A DNA stretch of 64,000 bases, taken from NCBI RefSeq assembly GCF_900129495.1, contig NZ_FQVX01000001.1, forward strand, positions 1,240,001-1,304,000, written 5' to 3'. The notes beneath the pieces were generated by a model that ran no database searches, was not told the origin of the DNA, and was given only the letters and a program-made list of their open reading frames with translations. The position numbers and the translations under genes were made by a program. Origin of the DNA: Geodermatophilus nigrescens (lineage in GTDB: Bacteria > Actinomycetota > Actinomycetes > Mycobacteriales > Geodermatophilaceae). Of this stretch, positions 6,978-15,038 are shown one piece after another; position 1 is the stretch's first letter; the number at the start of each line of letters is the position of its first letter.

Positions 6978-8713
6978 TCGCCACCGCGGGGCACGTCGAC
7001 CACGGCAAGTCGACGCTGGTCCGCGCCCTCACCGGGATGGAGCCCGACCGGTGGGAGGAGGAGCGCCGCCGCGGGCTGACCATCGACCTCGGCTTCGCCT
7101 GGACGACGCTGCCCTCGGGCCGGGTGCTGGCCGTCGTCGACGTGCCGGGCCACGAGCGGTTCGTCGGCAACATGCTCGCCGGCGTCGGGTCGGTGCCCGC
7201 GGCGCTCGTGGTGGTGGCGGCCGACGACGGCTGGTCGGCGCAGACCACTGAACACGTCGCCGTCCTGGACGCGCTCGGCGTGCGCCACGCGCTGCTCGCC
7301 GTCACCAAGGCCGACATCGCCGACCCGGGGCCGGTGCTCGCCGACGCCACGGAGCGGCTGGCGGCCACGTCGATGGGTGCGGTGCCCGGCGTGGCGGTCA
7401 GTGCGCCGTCGGGACGGGGCGTGCCGGAGCTCGCGGCCGCGCTGGAGACGCTGCTGGCGGGCCTGCCGGCGCCCGACCCCGCGGCGCCGGTGCGGCTGTG
7501 GATCGACCGGGCCTTCCCGATCCGCGGGGCGGGCACGGTGGTCACCGGCACGCTGGCCGCGGGCTCCGTGGCGGCGGGGGACCGCCTGGCGCTGGGCGGC
7601 CGGGAGGTGGCGGTGCGCGGGGTGCAGTCGCTGGGCCGGCCCGTGGAGGGGGCGCGGGCGACCGCGCGCGTGGCACTGAACCTGCGCGGCATCGCCGTCG
7701 AGGACCTCTCCCGCGGCGACGCGCTGCTCACGCCGGATGCGTTCCGGGACACCGCCGAGGTCGACGTCACGCTGGCCCGCGAGCCCGCCGACCGGCTGCC
7801 CGCCGAGGCGGTGCTGCACGTGGGCTCGGCGGCGGTGGCCGCGCGGCTGCGGCCGTTGGAGGGGACGGCGGTGCGCCTGCGGCTGGCCGCGCCGCTGCCG
7901 CTGCGGGTGGGCGACCGGGTGCTGCTGCGCGACCCGGGTGCCCGGCGGGTGCTGGGCGCCGACGTCCGCGACGTCGCCCCGCCGGAGCTGCGCCGCCGCG
8001 GTGCCGCCCGGCAGCGGGCCGCCGACCTCGACGCGCAGTCGGCCGGGCCCGCGGGCGCGGTGGCCGACCTGGCCAGGCGCCGGGTGGTGCGGGCCGACGA
8101 CTTCACCGCGATGGGCTGGCCGGTGCCCGAGGACGCGGTGCGGTCCGGGCCCTGGCTGCTGGCGCCGGGTCTCGTGGACACCCTGGCCCGCCGGGTGCCG
8201 GGGCTGGTCGCCGCGCACCGCCAGGCGCACCCGCTGGAGCCGGGGCCGCCGGTCGCCGTCGTGCGCCGGGAGCTGGAGCTGCCGGCCGACGACCTGGTGG
8301 CGCTCGTGGTCCGCCCGCCGCTGGCGCTGCGCGAGGGCCGGGTGGTGGTGGCCGCGGCGGGGCTGCCGCCGGCGGTGCAGCGCGCGGTCGACGGGATCCG
8401 CGCCCGGCTGGCGTCCGACCCGTTCGCGGCGCCGGACGCCGAGGAGCTGCGCGCCGCGCGGCTGGGCCCCCGGGAGCTGGCGGCGGCGGTGCGCGACGGG
8501 CAGCTGGTGCGGATCGCCGACGGCGTCTACCTGGCGCCGGGCGTGGAGGCGGCGGCGCGGCAGCGGCTGGCGGCGGTGCCGCCGCCGTTCACGCTGAGCC
8601 AGGCGCGGTCGGCGTGGGGCACGACCCGGCGCGTGGCGGTGCCCCTCATGGAGTGGCTGGACGCCCGCGGGGTGACCGAGCGGCTGCCCGACGCCTCCCG
8701 CCGGCTGCGCTGA
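6968..8713 (+). CDS. selB: Selenocysteine-specific elongation factor
   Basis: A 581-residue translational GTPase that carries Sec-tRNA to the ribosome. The G1 motif AGHVDHGKST is at residues 7-16, DVPGHERFVGNM gives G3 and TKAD gives G4. Beta-barrel domains II/III follow (RAFPIRGAGTVVTGTLAAG), and the last ~250 residues form winged helices that bind SECIS hairpins (DGVYLAPG, FTLSQARSAWGTTRRVAVPLMEWLD). The GTG at 6968 overlaps selA by 10 bases; a second GTG at 6974 would cost only two residues. Because Sec is probably coded by UAG here, this SelB must place Sec-tRNA at UAG codons beside a SECIS. The SECIS-binding domain is intact, so recoding should stay context dependent. Confidence 0.97.
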   Translation: MDVIATAGHVDHGKSTLVRALTGMEPDRWEEERRRGLTIDLGFAWTTLPSGRVLAVVDVPGHERFVGNMLAGVGSVPAALVVVAADDGWSAQTTEHVAVLDALGVRHALLAVTKADIADPGPVLADATERLAATSMGAVPGVAVSAPSGRGVPELAAALETLLAGLPAPDPAAPVRLWIDRAFPIRGAGTVVTGTLAAGSVAAGDRLALGGREVAVRGVQSLGRPVEGARATARVALNLRGIAVEDLSRGDALLTPDAFRDTAEVDVTLAREPADRLPAEAVLHVGSAAVAARLRPLEGTAVRLRLAAPLPLRVGDRVLLRDPGARRVLGADVRDVAPPELRRRGAARQRAADLDAQSAGPAGAVADLARRRVVRADDFTAMGWPVPEDAVRSGPWLLAPGLVDTLARRVPGLVAAHRQAHPLEPGPPVAVVRRELELPADDLVALVVRPPLALREGRVVVAAAGLPPAVQRAVDGIRARLASDPFAAPDAEELRAARLGPRELAAAVRDGQLVRIADGVYLAPGVEAAARQRLAAVPPPFTLSQARSAWGTTRRVAVPLMEWLDARGVTERLPDASRRLR

Positions 8714-8750
8714 GGTACGCCGGCCGGAGCGCGACACCTGTCCCGGGCGC

Positions 8751-8789
8751 GGTCGTGCTCTGCCCACGGAGGCGGGGCAGAGCACGACC
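8751..8789. repeat. Palindromic repeat family 1, copy 1
   Basis: GGTCGTGCTCTGCCC (8751-8765) pairs perfectly over 15 bases with 8775-8789, with a 9-base loop ACGGAGGCG. It lies between selB and the PH-domain gene. Four more copies with the same core are at 9245, 32230, 32301 and 32352, and two others (9245, 32352) have nearly or exactly this loop. The hairpin could end selB transcription, but the sequence conservation goes beyond what a terminator needs. No U-tract follows. Confidence 0.85.
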
Positions 8790-8848
8790 CGCCGCGGTAT
8801 CGGGACACCGCGGCGGCGTGGGAGGCGGACGGTGACGTTCCGGCGACC

Positions 8849-8854
8849 TAGCGT
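8849..8854 (+). promoter_or_regulatory. -10 box TAGCGT, leaderless promoter
   Basis: TAGCGT ends 6 bases before the GTG start of the PH-domain gene, and no Shine-Dalgarno sequence is present. The mRNA is probably leaderless. Confidence 0.55.
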
Positions 8855-8860
8855 GTCCGG

Positions 8861-9235
8861 GTGATCGACTTCTCCAGCGGCTCGGTCTTCAAGCTGAGCC
8901 AGTGCAACCCCCAGGACGTCGCCGGCGACGTGGCCCCGCTGCTCGTCCCGGGTGAGCAGCTGTACTACGCCTTCAAGACGGTGCGCGACTTCGTCGTCTT
9001 CACCGACAAGCGGCTGATCGCCGTCAACATCCAGGGCATGACCGGCCGCAAGCGGGACTTCACCTCGCTGCCGTACAGCAAGATCCAGGCCTTCTCCGTC
9101 GAGACGGCCGGCACCTTCGACCTCGACGCCGAGCTGGACCTGTGGTTCAGCGGCCTGGGCAAGGTGCGGCTGGAGTTCAAGGGCAACTCCGACATCCGGG
9201 CCCTCGGCCAGCTGGTCGCCAGTCGCGTCCTCTGA
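8861..9235 (+). CDS. PH domain-containing protein (bacterial PH type)
   Basis: A 124-residue protein matching the small bacterial pleckstrin-homology family: LLVPGEQLYYAFKTVRDFVVFTDKRLIAVNIQG, then RKRDFTSLPYSKIQAFSVETAG and LWFSGLGKVRLEFKG. These proteins form beta-sandwich oligomers with no known enzymatic role, and the partner is unknown. There is no signal peptide or membrane segment, so it is cytosolic. It starts at GTG with a -10 box just upstream. The gene is bracketed by two copies of palindromic repeat family 1, at 8751 and 9245. It is read in the same direction as selB but has its own promoter, so a link to selenium use is not implied. Confidence 0.85.
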   Translation: MIDFSSGSVFKLSQCNPQDVAGDVAPLLVPGEQLYYAFKTVRDFVVFTDKRLIAVNIQGMTGRKRDFTSLPYSKIQAFSVETAGTFDLDAELDLWFSGLGKVRLEFKGNSDIRALGQLVASRVL

Positions 9236-9244
9236 CCCAGGGCT

Positions 9245-9283
9245 GGTCGTGCTCTGCCCACGGGGGCGGGGCAGAGCACGACC
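9245..9283. repeat. Palindromic repeat family 1, copy 2
   Basis: The 15-base arm GGTCGTGCTCTGCCC at 9245-9259 is perfectly complementary to 9269-9283, with a 9-base loop. It is identical in its arms to copy 1. It sits 9 bases after the PH-domain stop codon and could serve as its terminator. Confidence 0.85.
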
Positions 9284-9338
9284 CGGCCGGGGAGGGCACC
9301 CGGCCGGAGAGGGCACCCGGCCGGAGAGGTCCGGGAGG

Positions 9339-9494
9339 TCAGCCGCCGGCCTCGCGGAGCAGCGCGTCGCGCGCGTCGCCGTCGTCGAGCAGCGGCCGCG
9401 CGTCGGTGTCGAGTGAGGTCACGGTGTCCTCGGAGCGGACCGGCTCGGGGAGGGTGCGGAACCGCTCGCGCGGGTCCTCGGGCGGGGTGGTCAC
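9339..9494 (-). CDS. Small acidic protein of unknown function
   Basis: A 51-residue open frame from GTG, reading VTTPPEDPRERFRTLPEPV then a patch rich in Asp and Thr and ending ARDALLREAGG. It has no membrane segment, signal or Cys. It lies 32 bases after the enoyl-CoA hydratase gene on the same strand, which suggests a two-gene operon. The composition (charged, Pro-poor C-terminal helix, no long antisense constraint) looks coding, but no family was recognised. The longer in-frame extension would overlap the upstream gene and has an atypical Ala/Arg/Gly composition, so it was not used. Confidence 0.5.
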   Translation of the reverse strand: MTTPPEDPRERFRTLPEPVRSEDTVTSLDTDARPLLDDGDARDALLREAGG

Positions 9495-9526
9495 GGCCGC
9501 AGCGTCCCGCGGGGACGGGCCCGGCG

Positions 9527-10309
9527 CTAGAGCGAGGGCACCCACCGGGCCGGGCGCTTCTCCCGGAACGCCGCGATGCCCTCCTGCCCGTCCTCGCCGG
9601 CGAAGGCCCGCGCCGAGAGCTCGAGCAGGTCGTCGAACGAGCCCCGCAGCCCGCCCGCGCGCAGCAGCCGCTTCGTCTCGGCCAGCGCCCACGGCGACCC
9701 GGCGGCCAGCGCCCGCACCTGCACATCCACCGCGGCGTCGAGCTCGTCGTCGGCGGCCACGAGGTCCACCAGCCCGCCGGCGGCCGCAGCGGGCGCGTCG
9801 AACACCTCGCCGGTGAGCATCAGCCGGTGCGCCACGTGCGGCAGCATCCGCGGCAGCACCACGGCGGAGATGACGGCCGGCACCAGCCCGAGCCGCACCT
9901 CCGACATCCCGAACGTCGCCGTCGACGCCGCGACCACCACGTCGCAGGCGGCCGCGAGCCCCACCCCGCCCGCTCGCGCCGGCCCGCGGACCACGGCCAG
10001 CACCGGCTTGGGCGAGGTCCAGATCGTCTCGAGCAGGTCGGGCAGCTCCCGCACGCCCTGGTCGCCCGCGCCCGCCCCGGCCGCCTCGGACAGGTCCATC
10101 CCGGAGCAGAACACCCGCCCCGTGTGGTCGAGCACCACGACGCGGACGGCGTCGTCGTCCAGCGCCGCGTCCAGCGCCCCGCGCAGCTGCGCCCGCATCG
10201 CCCGGGACAGCGCGTTGCGGTTGGCGGGGGAGTCCAGGACGAGCCGGGCCACGCCCCCCGCGACGGTCACCTGCAGCAGCCGGTCCTCACCCACGGGCGC
10301 AGAGCTCAC
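9527..10309 (-). CDS. Enoyl-CoA hydratase/isomerase family protein
   Basis: A 260-residue crotonase-fold protein. Family motifs are LDSPANRNALSRAM, the CoA oxyanion-hole region GRVFCSGMDLSEA, and VRGPARAGGVGLAAACDVVVAAS followed by TFGMSEVRLGLVPAVIS. The second catalytic Glu expected in true hydratases falls in EVRLGLVP, which fits. The GTG at 10309 is preferred; the longer ATG frame would overlap the hemW promoter region. The stop codon is TAG, one of six in this window. The gene is divergent from hemW with a 47-base gap. Its likely role is a step of fatty-acid or branched amino-acid breakdown; substrate unknown. Confidence 0.9.
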   Translation of the reverse strand: MSSAPVGEDRLLQVTVAGGVARLVLDSPANRNALSRAMRAQLRGALDAALDDDAVRVVVLDHTGRVFCSGMDLSEAAGAGAGDQGVRELPDLLETIWTSPKPVLAVVRGPARAGGVGLAAACDVVVAASTATFGMSEVRLGLVPAVISAVVLPRMLPHVAHRLMLTGEVFDAPAAAAGGLVDLVAADDELDAAVDVQVRALAAGSPWALAETKRLLRAGGLRGSFDDLLELSARAFAGEDGQEGIAAFREKRPARWVPSL

Positions 10310-10356
10310 CCGGGCATCCTGCCCGGGGTGGCGGCCGCGCGGCACACTGGGAGCAG

Positions 10357-11580
10357 ATGACCACCACCCTGCCGCTGCTGCCGGCGCGGCCGCCGGCGGA
10401 CGACGCACTGCCGGCCGGCGCCCGCGAGCACCTGACGACGACGCCCTTCGGCCTGTACGTGCACGTGCCCTTCTGCGCCACGCGCTGCGGCTACTGCGAC
10501 TTCAACACCTACACCTCCGACGAGCTCGGCCCCGGCGCCAACCGCGCCGAGTACGCCGGCACCGCGATCGCCGAGTTGCGCCGCGCCGCGGAGGTCCTCG
10601 GCCCCGACTTGCCGACGGTCTCCACCGTCTTCGTCGGCGGCGGCACCCCGACCCTGCTGCCCGCCGAGGACCTGGCCGCCGTCATGGCCGCCGTCCGCGA
10701 GCTGTTCCCCGTCGCGCCCGGCGTCGAGGTGACCACGGAGGCCAACCCCGAGTCGGTGACCCCGGCGTCGCTCGCCACCCTGCGCGCGGCCGGCTTCACC
10801 CGGCTCAGCCTCGGCATGCAGTCCGCGGCCGAGCACGTGCTCGCCGTCCTCGACCGCCGGCACACCCCCGGCCGGGCCGCGCAGGCCGCGCGTGAGGCGG
10901 TCGCCGCGGGCTTCGAGCACGTCAACCTCGACCTCATCTACGGCACCCCGGGCGAGACCGACGCCGACTGGGCCGCCTCGCTCGACGCCGTCCTCGCCGC
11001 GCCGGTCGACCACGTCAGCGCCTACGCGCTGATCGTGGAGGACGGCACGCGCCTGGCCCGCCGGATCTCCCGCGGCGAGCTCCCCATGCCCGACGACGAC
11101 GTCCTCGCCGACCGTTACGTGCAGGCCGACACCGTGCTGCGCGGCGCCGGCTTCGACTGGTACGAGGTGAGCAACTGGTCGCGCGGCGACGCCGCCCGCT
11201 GCCGGCACAACGAGCTCTACTGGGCCAACGCCAACTGGTGGGGGATCGGCCCGGGCGCGCACAGCCACGTCGGCGGCGTGCGCTGGTGGAACGTCAAGCA
11301 CCCGGCCGCGTACGCGCAGCGGCTGGCCGCGGGGGAGAGCCCGGCCGCCGACCGCGAGGTGCTCGAGCCCGCCGACCGGACGCTGGAGACGGTCATGCTC
11401 GGCCTGCGGCTGCGCGACGGCCTGCCGCTCACGGCGCTGTCCGACGCCGGCCGGCTGCGCGCCGCGGACGCCGTCGCCCGCGGCCTGCTCGACCCGGGCG
11501 CGCACGAGGCGGGGCGCGCGGTGCTCACCGACCGCGGCCGCCTGCTCGCCGACGCCGTCGTCCGCGACCTGACCGACTGA
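10357..11580 (+). CDS. hemW: Radical SAM protein HemW (heme chaperone, CPDH-like)
   Basis: A 407-residue radical-SAM protein. The cluster-binding Cys triplet is C40-x3-C44-x2-C47 in FCATRCGYCDFNTY, followed by VFVGGGTPTLL and TTEANPESVT, the usual SAM-binding segments. The extra upstream Cys seen in genuine coproporphyrinogen dehydrogenases (HemN) is absent, which favours HemW, a heme-delivery protein. The C-terminal half has NELYWANANWWGIGPGAHSHVGGVRWWN, typical of this group. In many actinobacteria hemW lies near hrcA-dnaJ, as here. Its TGA stop is part of a palindrome that precedes the ABC transporter genes. Confidence 0.93.
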   Translation: MTTTLPLLPARPPADDALPAGAREHLTTTPFGLYVHVPFCATRCGYCDFNTYTSDELGPGANRAEYAGTAIAELRRAAEVLGPDLPTVSTVFVGGGTPTLLPAEDLAAVMAAVRELFPVAPGVEVTTEANPESVTPASLATLRAAGFTRLSLGMQSAAEHVLAVLDRRHTPGRAAQAAREAVAAGFEHVNLDLIYGTPGETDADWAASLDAVLAAPVDHVSAYALIVEDGTRLARRISRGELPMPDDDVLADRYVQADTVLRGAGFDWYEVSNWSRGDAARCRHNELYWANANWWGIGPGAHSHVGGVRWWNVKHPAAYAQRLAAGESPAADREVLEPADRTLETVMLGLRLRDGLPLTALSDAGRLRAADAVARGLLDPGAHEAGRAVLTDRGRLLADAVVRDLTD

Positions 11581-11611
11581 CAGGTGTCACGGCGGGACGA
11601 CGACGTCCCGC
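11578..11611. promoter_or_regulatory. Two adjacent inverted repeats before an ABC exporter operon
   Basis: TGACAGGTGTCA (11578-11589) is an inverted repeat TGACA/TGTCA with a 2-base centre and includes the hemW stop codon. Next to it GCGGGAC-N6-GTCCCGC (11592-11611) is a second perfect inverted repeat. The pair ends 38 bases before the ABC ATPase start. They may be operator sites for the exporter or a weak terminator for hemW. Confidence 0.4.
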
Positions 11612-11649
11612 ACTACTGCCCGGGCGGGCCCCGCGGCCAGGCTCGGCGC

Positions 11650-12531
11650 ATGCCCTCGGACGCCCTCGACGTCGCCGGTCTCACCGTCCGCCACCGCGAC
11701 GTGCTCGCCGTCGACGGCCTCGACCTGCGCATCGGCCAGGGCGAGACCGTCGCGCTGCTCGGCCCCAACGGCGCCGGCAAGTCCTCCACCGTCTCCGCGG
11801 TCCTCGGGCTGGTGCGCCCGGCCGCCGGGAGGGTCCGCGTGCTCGGCCGCGCCCCGGCCGACGCCGTCCGCGCCGGCTGCGTCGGCGCGATGCTGCAGCA
11901 CGGCGGGCTGCCCGGCGAGGCGCGGGTCGGGGAGGTCGTGCACCTGGTGCGCCGCAGCTACCCCGACCCGTGGCCGCTGGACGACCTCGTCGCCACCACC
12001 GGGATCGGCGGGCTGCTCGGCCGGCCGGTCGACGCGCTGTCCGGCGGTCAGCGCCAGCGCGTGATGCTGGCCCTCGCGCTGGCCGGCCAGCCGCCGCTGC
12101 TGCTGCTCGACGAGGCCACCTCGGCCATGGACGTCGAGGGACGCTGCGCCTTCTGGGCCACGATGCGCGACCTCGCCGCGCGCGGCACCACCGTCGTCTT
12201 CGCCACCCACCACCTCGAGGAGGCCGACGCCGTCGCCGACCGCGTGGTCGTCCTCGCCGGCGGCCGGGTCGTCGCCGACGGGTCCTCGGCCGCGGTGCGC
12301 TCCGCGGTGGCCGGGCGCAGCGTCCGGCTCACCGCCGACCGGGTCCCCGACGACGTCCCCGGGGTCACCGCCGGCACCCGGCGGGGCGGCGTCGTCACCC
12401 TCGCCACCACCGACGTCGAAGCGACCCTGCGCGGGCTGCTCGACGCCGGCGTCCCGCTGACCGACCTCGAGGTCCGCGGCGCCAGCCTCGAGGACGCCGT
12501 CCTCAGCCTCACGACGGGAGCCGCCCGATGA
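11650..12531 (+). CDS. ABC transporter ATP-binding protein
   Basis: A 293-residue ATPase of the drug/lipid exporter class. Walker A is GPNGAGKSS at residues 38-46, the signature is LSGGQRQRVMLALA, Walker B is LLLLDEATSAMD, and the switch His is in ATHHLEEADAV. A C-terminal extension follows the ATPase core, as in DrrA/CcmA-like exporters. ATG 11650 was chosen because the longer frame from 11584 would read through the palindromic intergenic region. It overlaps the permease gene by 4 bases (ATGA), and histidine kinase and response regulator genes follow. This order resembles DesKR-type operons, where the sensor tunes expression of the linked transporter. The cargo is unknown. Confidence 0.93.
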   Translation: MPSDALDVAGLTVRHRDVLAVDGLDLRIGQGETVALLGPNGAGKSSTVSAVLGLVRPAAGRVRVLGRAPADAVRAGCVGAMLQHGGLPGEARVGEVVHLVRRSYPDPWPLDDLVATTGIGGLLGRPVDALSGGQRQRVMLALALAGQPPLLLLDEATSAMDVEGRCAFWATMRDLAARGTTVVFATHHLEEADAVADRVVVLAGGRVVADGSSAAVRSAVAGRSVRLTADRVPDDVPGVTAGTRRGGVVTLATTDVEATLRGLLDAGVPLTDLEVRGASLEDAVLSLTTGAAR

Positions 12532-13268
12532 GCCCGCTGTTCGCCTTCCAGCTGCGCCGGGTCGGCCGCAACCGGCAGTACCTGCTGTTCACCGTGGTGC
12601 TGCCGGCCGCGTTCACCGTCTTCTTCACCCAGGTCTTCGCCGGCGCGCCGGGCGGCGTCAGCCAGGAGCAGGCCGCCGCCACGATGGTCGCGATGATGGC
12701 CTACGGCGCCATCGGGGCGGCCCTCGGCGCCACGGTCCGGCTGTCGTTCGACCGGGCGTCGGGCTGGCTGCGCCAGCTGCGGGTGACGCCGGTGCCGCAG
12801 ACGACGGTGGTCGCCGTCGACGTCGCCGTCGGCATGCTGCTCACCCTCCCGCCGCTGCTGGTCGTGGCCGGGGTCGGCCGGTTCGTCAACGGCGTGCGGC
12901 TCGGCGCCGCGGAGTGGGCCGGGCTGGTCGGCGTGCTGTGGCTCGGCTCGGCGGTGTTCGTCGCGCTGGGCCTGCTGCTCGGCTGGGCGCTGGAGGAGAA
13001 GGCGGCCGGCGGCGCGATCGGCATCCTCACCACCGTGCTCGCCGCGCTGGGCGGGCTGTGGGTGCCGGTCGAGCTGTTCCCGTCGGGGCTGCGGGCGTTC
13101 GCACGGGTCCTGCCCTCGTACTGGTACGCCGAGGCCGGCCGGGACGTCGCCGCCGGCGGGGTGCCCGCGGTGCTGCCACTGGCGCTGCTCACCGGGTTCG
13201 CCGTCGCGTTCGCCGCGCTCGCGGTCGGGGTCGCGCGCCGTCGCCCGCTGACCGCGACCGCCGGCTGA
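12528..13268 (+). CDS. ABC-2 type transporter permease
   Basis: A 246-residue membrane protein with about six helices, starting in the ATGA overlap with the ATPase gene. The segment ASGWLRQLRVTPVPQTTVVAVDVA is the cytoplasmic coupling region typical of ABC-2 permeases, and the C-terminal part has GLWVPVELFPSGLRAFARVLPSYWYAEAGRDV, matching the conserved 'P-E-x-F-P..L' stretch. With one ATPase and one short permease the complex should be a homodimer of each. It probably exports a small hydrophobic compound or lipid. No residue changes are obvious. Confidence 0.92.
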   Translation: MSPLFAFQLRRVGRNRQYLLFTVVLPAAFTVFFTQVFAGAPGGVSQEQAAATMVAMMAYGAIGAALGATVRLSFDRASGWLRQLRVTPVPQTTVVAVDVAVGMLLTLPPLLVVAGVGRFVNGVRLGAAEWAGLVGVLWLGSAVFVALGLLLGWALEEKAAGGAIGILTTVLAALGGLWVPVELFPSGLRAFARVLPSYWYAEAGRDVAAGGVPAVLPLALLTGFAVAFAALAVGVARRRPLTATAG

Positions 13269-13274
13269 CCCGGA

Positions 13275-13280
13275 TACGGT
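13275..13280 (+). promoter_or_regulatory. -10 box TACGGT before the histidine kinase
   Basis: TACGGT in the 18-base gap after the permease gene ends 6 bases before the kinase GTG. The sensor genes may therefore have their own leaderless transcript besides read-through from the ABC operon. Confidence 0.45.
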
Positions 13281-13286
13281 CGCGCC

Positions 13287-14399
13287 GTGGACGTCCACAG
13301 CCGCTGGCAGCAGATCGGCTGGTCGCTGCCCTGGCTGCTCTTCCAGGTGTTCCCCGCCGCGGACCTGGTCACCACCGAGCGGCCCCTGGCGGTCCGCGTG
13401 CTGGCCGGCGCGGCGCTGCTGGCGTTCACCGTCGTCTACCTCGACGTGTTCCGCCGGTCCTTCGGCGGCTGCCGCACCGAGGGGACGCTGGTCCGGCTGG
13501 CGGTGGTCGGAGCGCTCGGCGTCGGGCTCGCCGTCGCGATGGGGCCGTCCTGGGCCGGGCTGATGATCTACGTGTCGGCGGCCTCGGCGGTGGCCCTGCC
13601 CCAGCGCCGGGTGTGGTGGGCGGTCGTCGGCGCCGCGGCCGTGTGCGTCGCCGTCGTGGCGGCCGACGGCCAGCTGGCCAACCTCTTCATCCTGCCGGTG
13701 ATGTGCGTGCTCACGGCGTTCGCGCTGCTCGGCACCCGGCACCTCGTCTCGGTCAACACCGAGCTCGCCGCGGCGCGCGAGGAGCTGGCCCGCAACGCCG
13801 TCGCCGAGGAGCGGCTGCGCTTCGCCCGCGACCTGCACGACCTGCTCGGCCACAGCCTGTCGCTCATCGCGCTCAAGAGCGAGCTCGCCGGCCGGCTGGC
13901 CGAGGCCGACCCGGCGCGCGCCCGCACCGAGATGGCCGACGTCGAGGGGGTGGCCCGCCGGGCCCTGGCCGAGGTGCGCGACGCCGTGAGCGGCTACCGC
14001 CAGGTCAGCTGCGCGCAGGCGCTCGCCGAGGCGCGCTCGGCGCTGTCGGGCGCGGGCATCGCCGTCCGGCTGCCCGCCCGCGTGCCCACCCTGCCCGGGC
14101 CGGTCGACGCGGCGCTGGGCTGGGTGGTCCGCGAGGCGACGACGAACGTGCTGCGGCACAGCGGCGCCCGGGCGGTCGCCGTCACGCTCACCGACGACGG
14201 CGTCGAGGCGGTCCTCACCGTCGCCGACGACGGCCGCGGCCCGGCCGAGGACACCGAGCCCGGCTCCGGGCTGGCCGGCCTCGCCGAGCGGGTCGGCAAG
14301 CTCGGCGGGGCGCTCACCGGCGGCGCCGGGCGCGACGGCGGCTACGAGCTGCGCGCCGTCCTCCCGCTGGCCCCCGTGCCGGCCGGGACGGCCCCGTGA
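13287..14399 (+). CDS. Sensor histidine kinase, DesK/NarX-like (HisKA_3)
   Basis: A 370-residue kinase with about five membrane helices in its first 165 residues and only short loops, so the signal is probably sensed in or at the membrane. The HisKA_3 box is RFARDLHDLLGHSLSLIALKSEL with the phosphorylated His near residue 184. The ATPase domain has EATTNVLRHSGA (N box), VADDGRGPAE and GLAGLAERV (G boxes). It overlaps the response regulator gene by 4 bases. Together with the ABC exporter it resembles the DesKR layout, in which membrane state or a membrane-active drug controls an exporter. That role is inferred. Confidence 0.93.
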   Translation: MDVHSRWQQIGWSLPWLLFQVFPAADLVTTERPLAVRVLAGAALLAFTVVYLDVFRRSFGGCRTEGTLVRLAVVGALGVGLAVAMGPSWAGLMIYVSAASAVALPQRRVWWAVVGAAAVCVAVVAADGQLANLFILPVMCVLTAFALLGTRHLVSVNTELAAAREELARNAVAEERLRFARDLHDLLGHSLSLIALKSELAGRLAEADPARARTEMADVEGVARRALAEVRDAVSGYRQVSCAQALAEARSALSGAGIAVRLPARVPTLPGPVDAALGWVVREATTNVLRHSGARAVAVTLTDDGVEAVLTVADDGRGPAEDTEPGSGLAGLAERVGKLGGALTGGAGRDGGYELRAVLPLAPVPAGTAP

Positions 14400-15034
14400 G
14401 CGACGGGGTGACCGACGGCGCGACCGGTGTCATCCGGGTGCTCGTCGCCGAGGACCAGTCGATGGTCCGCGGGGCCCTCCGGGCGCTGCTGGAACTCGAG
14501 CCCGACCTCACCGTCGTCGCCGAGGTCGGCCGCGGCGACGAGGTGCTGGCCGCCGCCCGCGAGCACCGGCCCGACGTCGCCCTGCTCGACATCGAGATGC
14601 CCGGGCAGGACGGGCTGGAGGCCGCCCGCGAGCTGGCCGCCGAGCTGCCCGACGTGCGCGCGGTCGTGCTGACCACCTTCGGCCGACCCGGCTTCCTGCG
14701 CCGCGCCATGGAGGTCGGCGCCGCCGGGTTCCTCGTCAAGGACGCCCCCGTGGCCGAGCTGGCGAAGGCCATCCGCGCCGTCGTCGCAGGGGAGCGGGTC
14801 ATCGACCGCGACCTCGCCGCCGCGGCCCTCGCCATCGGGGCCACACCGCTGTCGGGGCGCGAGGCCGACGTGCTGCGCGAGGCCGCCGACGGCGCCACCG
14901 TCGCCGACATCGCCCGCAAGCTGTTCCTGTCCGAGGGCACGGTGCGCAACTACCTGTCCTCGGCGATCGGCAAGACCGGCGCCCGCACCCGGGTGGAGGC
15001 CGCCCGCGTCGCCGCGGACAAGGGCTGGCTCTAG
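14396..15034 (+). CDS. Response regulator, NarL/LuxR family
   Basis: A 212-residue two-domain regulator. The receiver domain has acidic residues in VLVAEDQSMVRGALRALL, the phospho-acceptor Asp near residue 65 in VALLDIEMPGQDG, Thr in VVLTTFG, and Lys in FLVKDAPV. The LuxR-type helix-turn-helix is LSGREADVLREAADGATVADIARKLFLSEGTVRNYL. It starts at GTG in a 4-base overlap with the kinase. The first 13 residues are an extra leader before the receiver domain. The stop codon is TAG. Its likely target is the upstream ABC operon, possibly the inverted repeats at 11578-11611. Confidence 0.93.
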   Translation: MSDGVTDGATGVIRVLVAEDQSMVRGALRALLELEPDLTVVAEVGRGDEVLAAAREHRPDVALLDIEMPGQDGLEAARELAAELPDVRAVVLTTFGRPGFLRRAMEVGAAGFLVKDAPVAELAKAIRAVVAGERVIDRDLAAAALAIGATPLSGREADVLREAADGATVADIARKLFLSEGTVRNYLSSAIGKTGARTRVEAARVAADKGWL

Positions 15035-15038
15035 ACGG

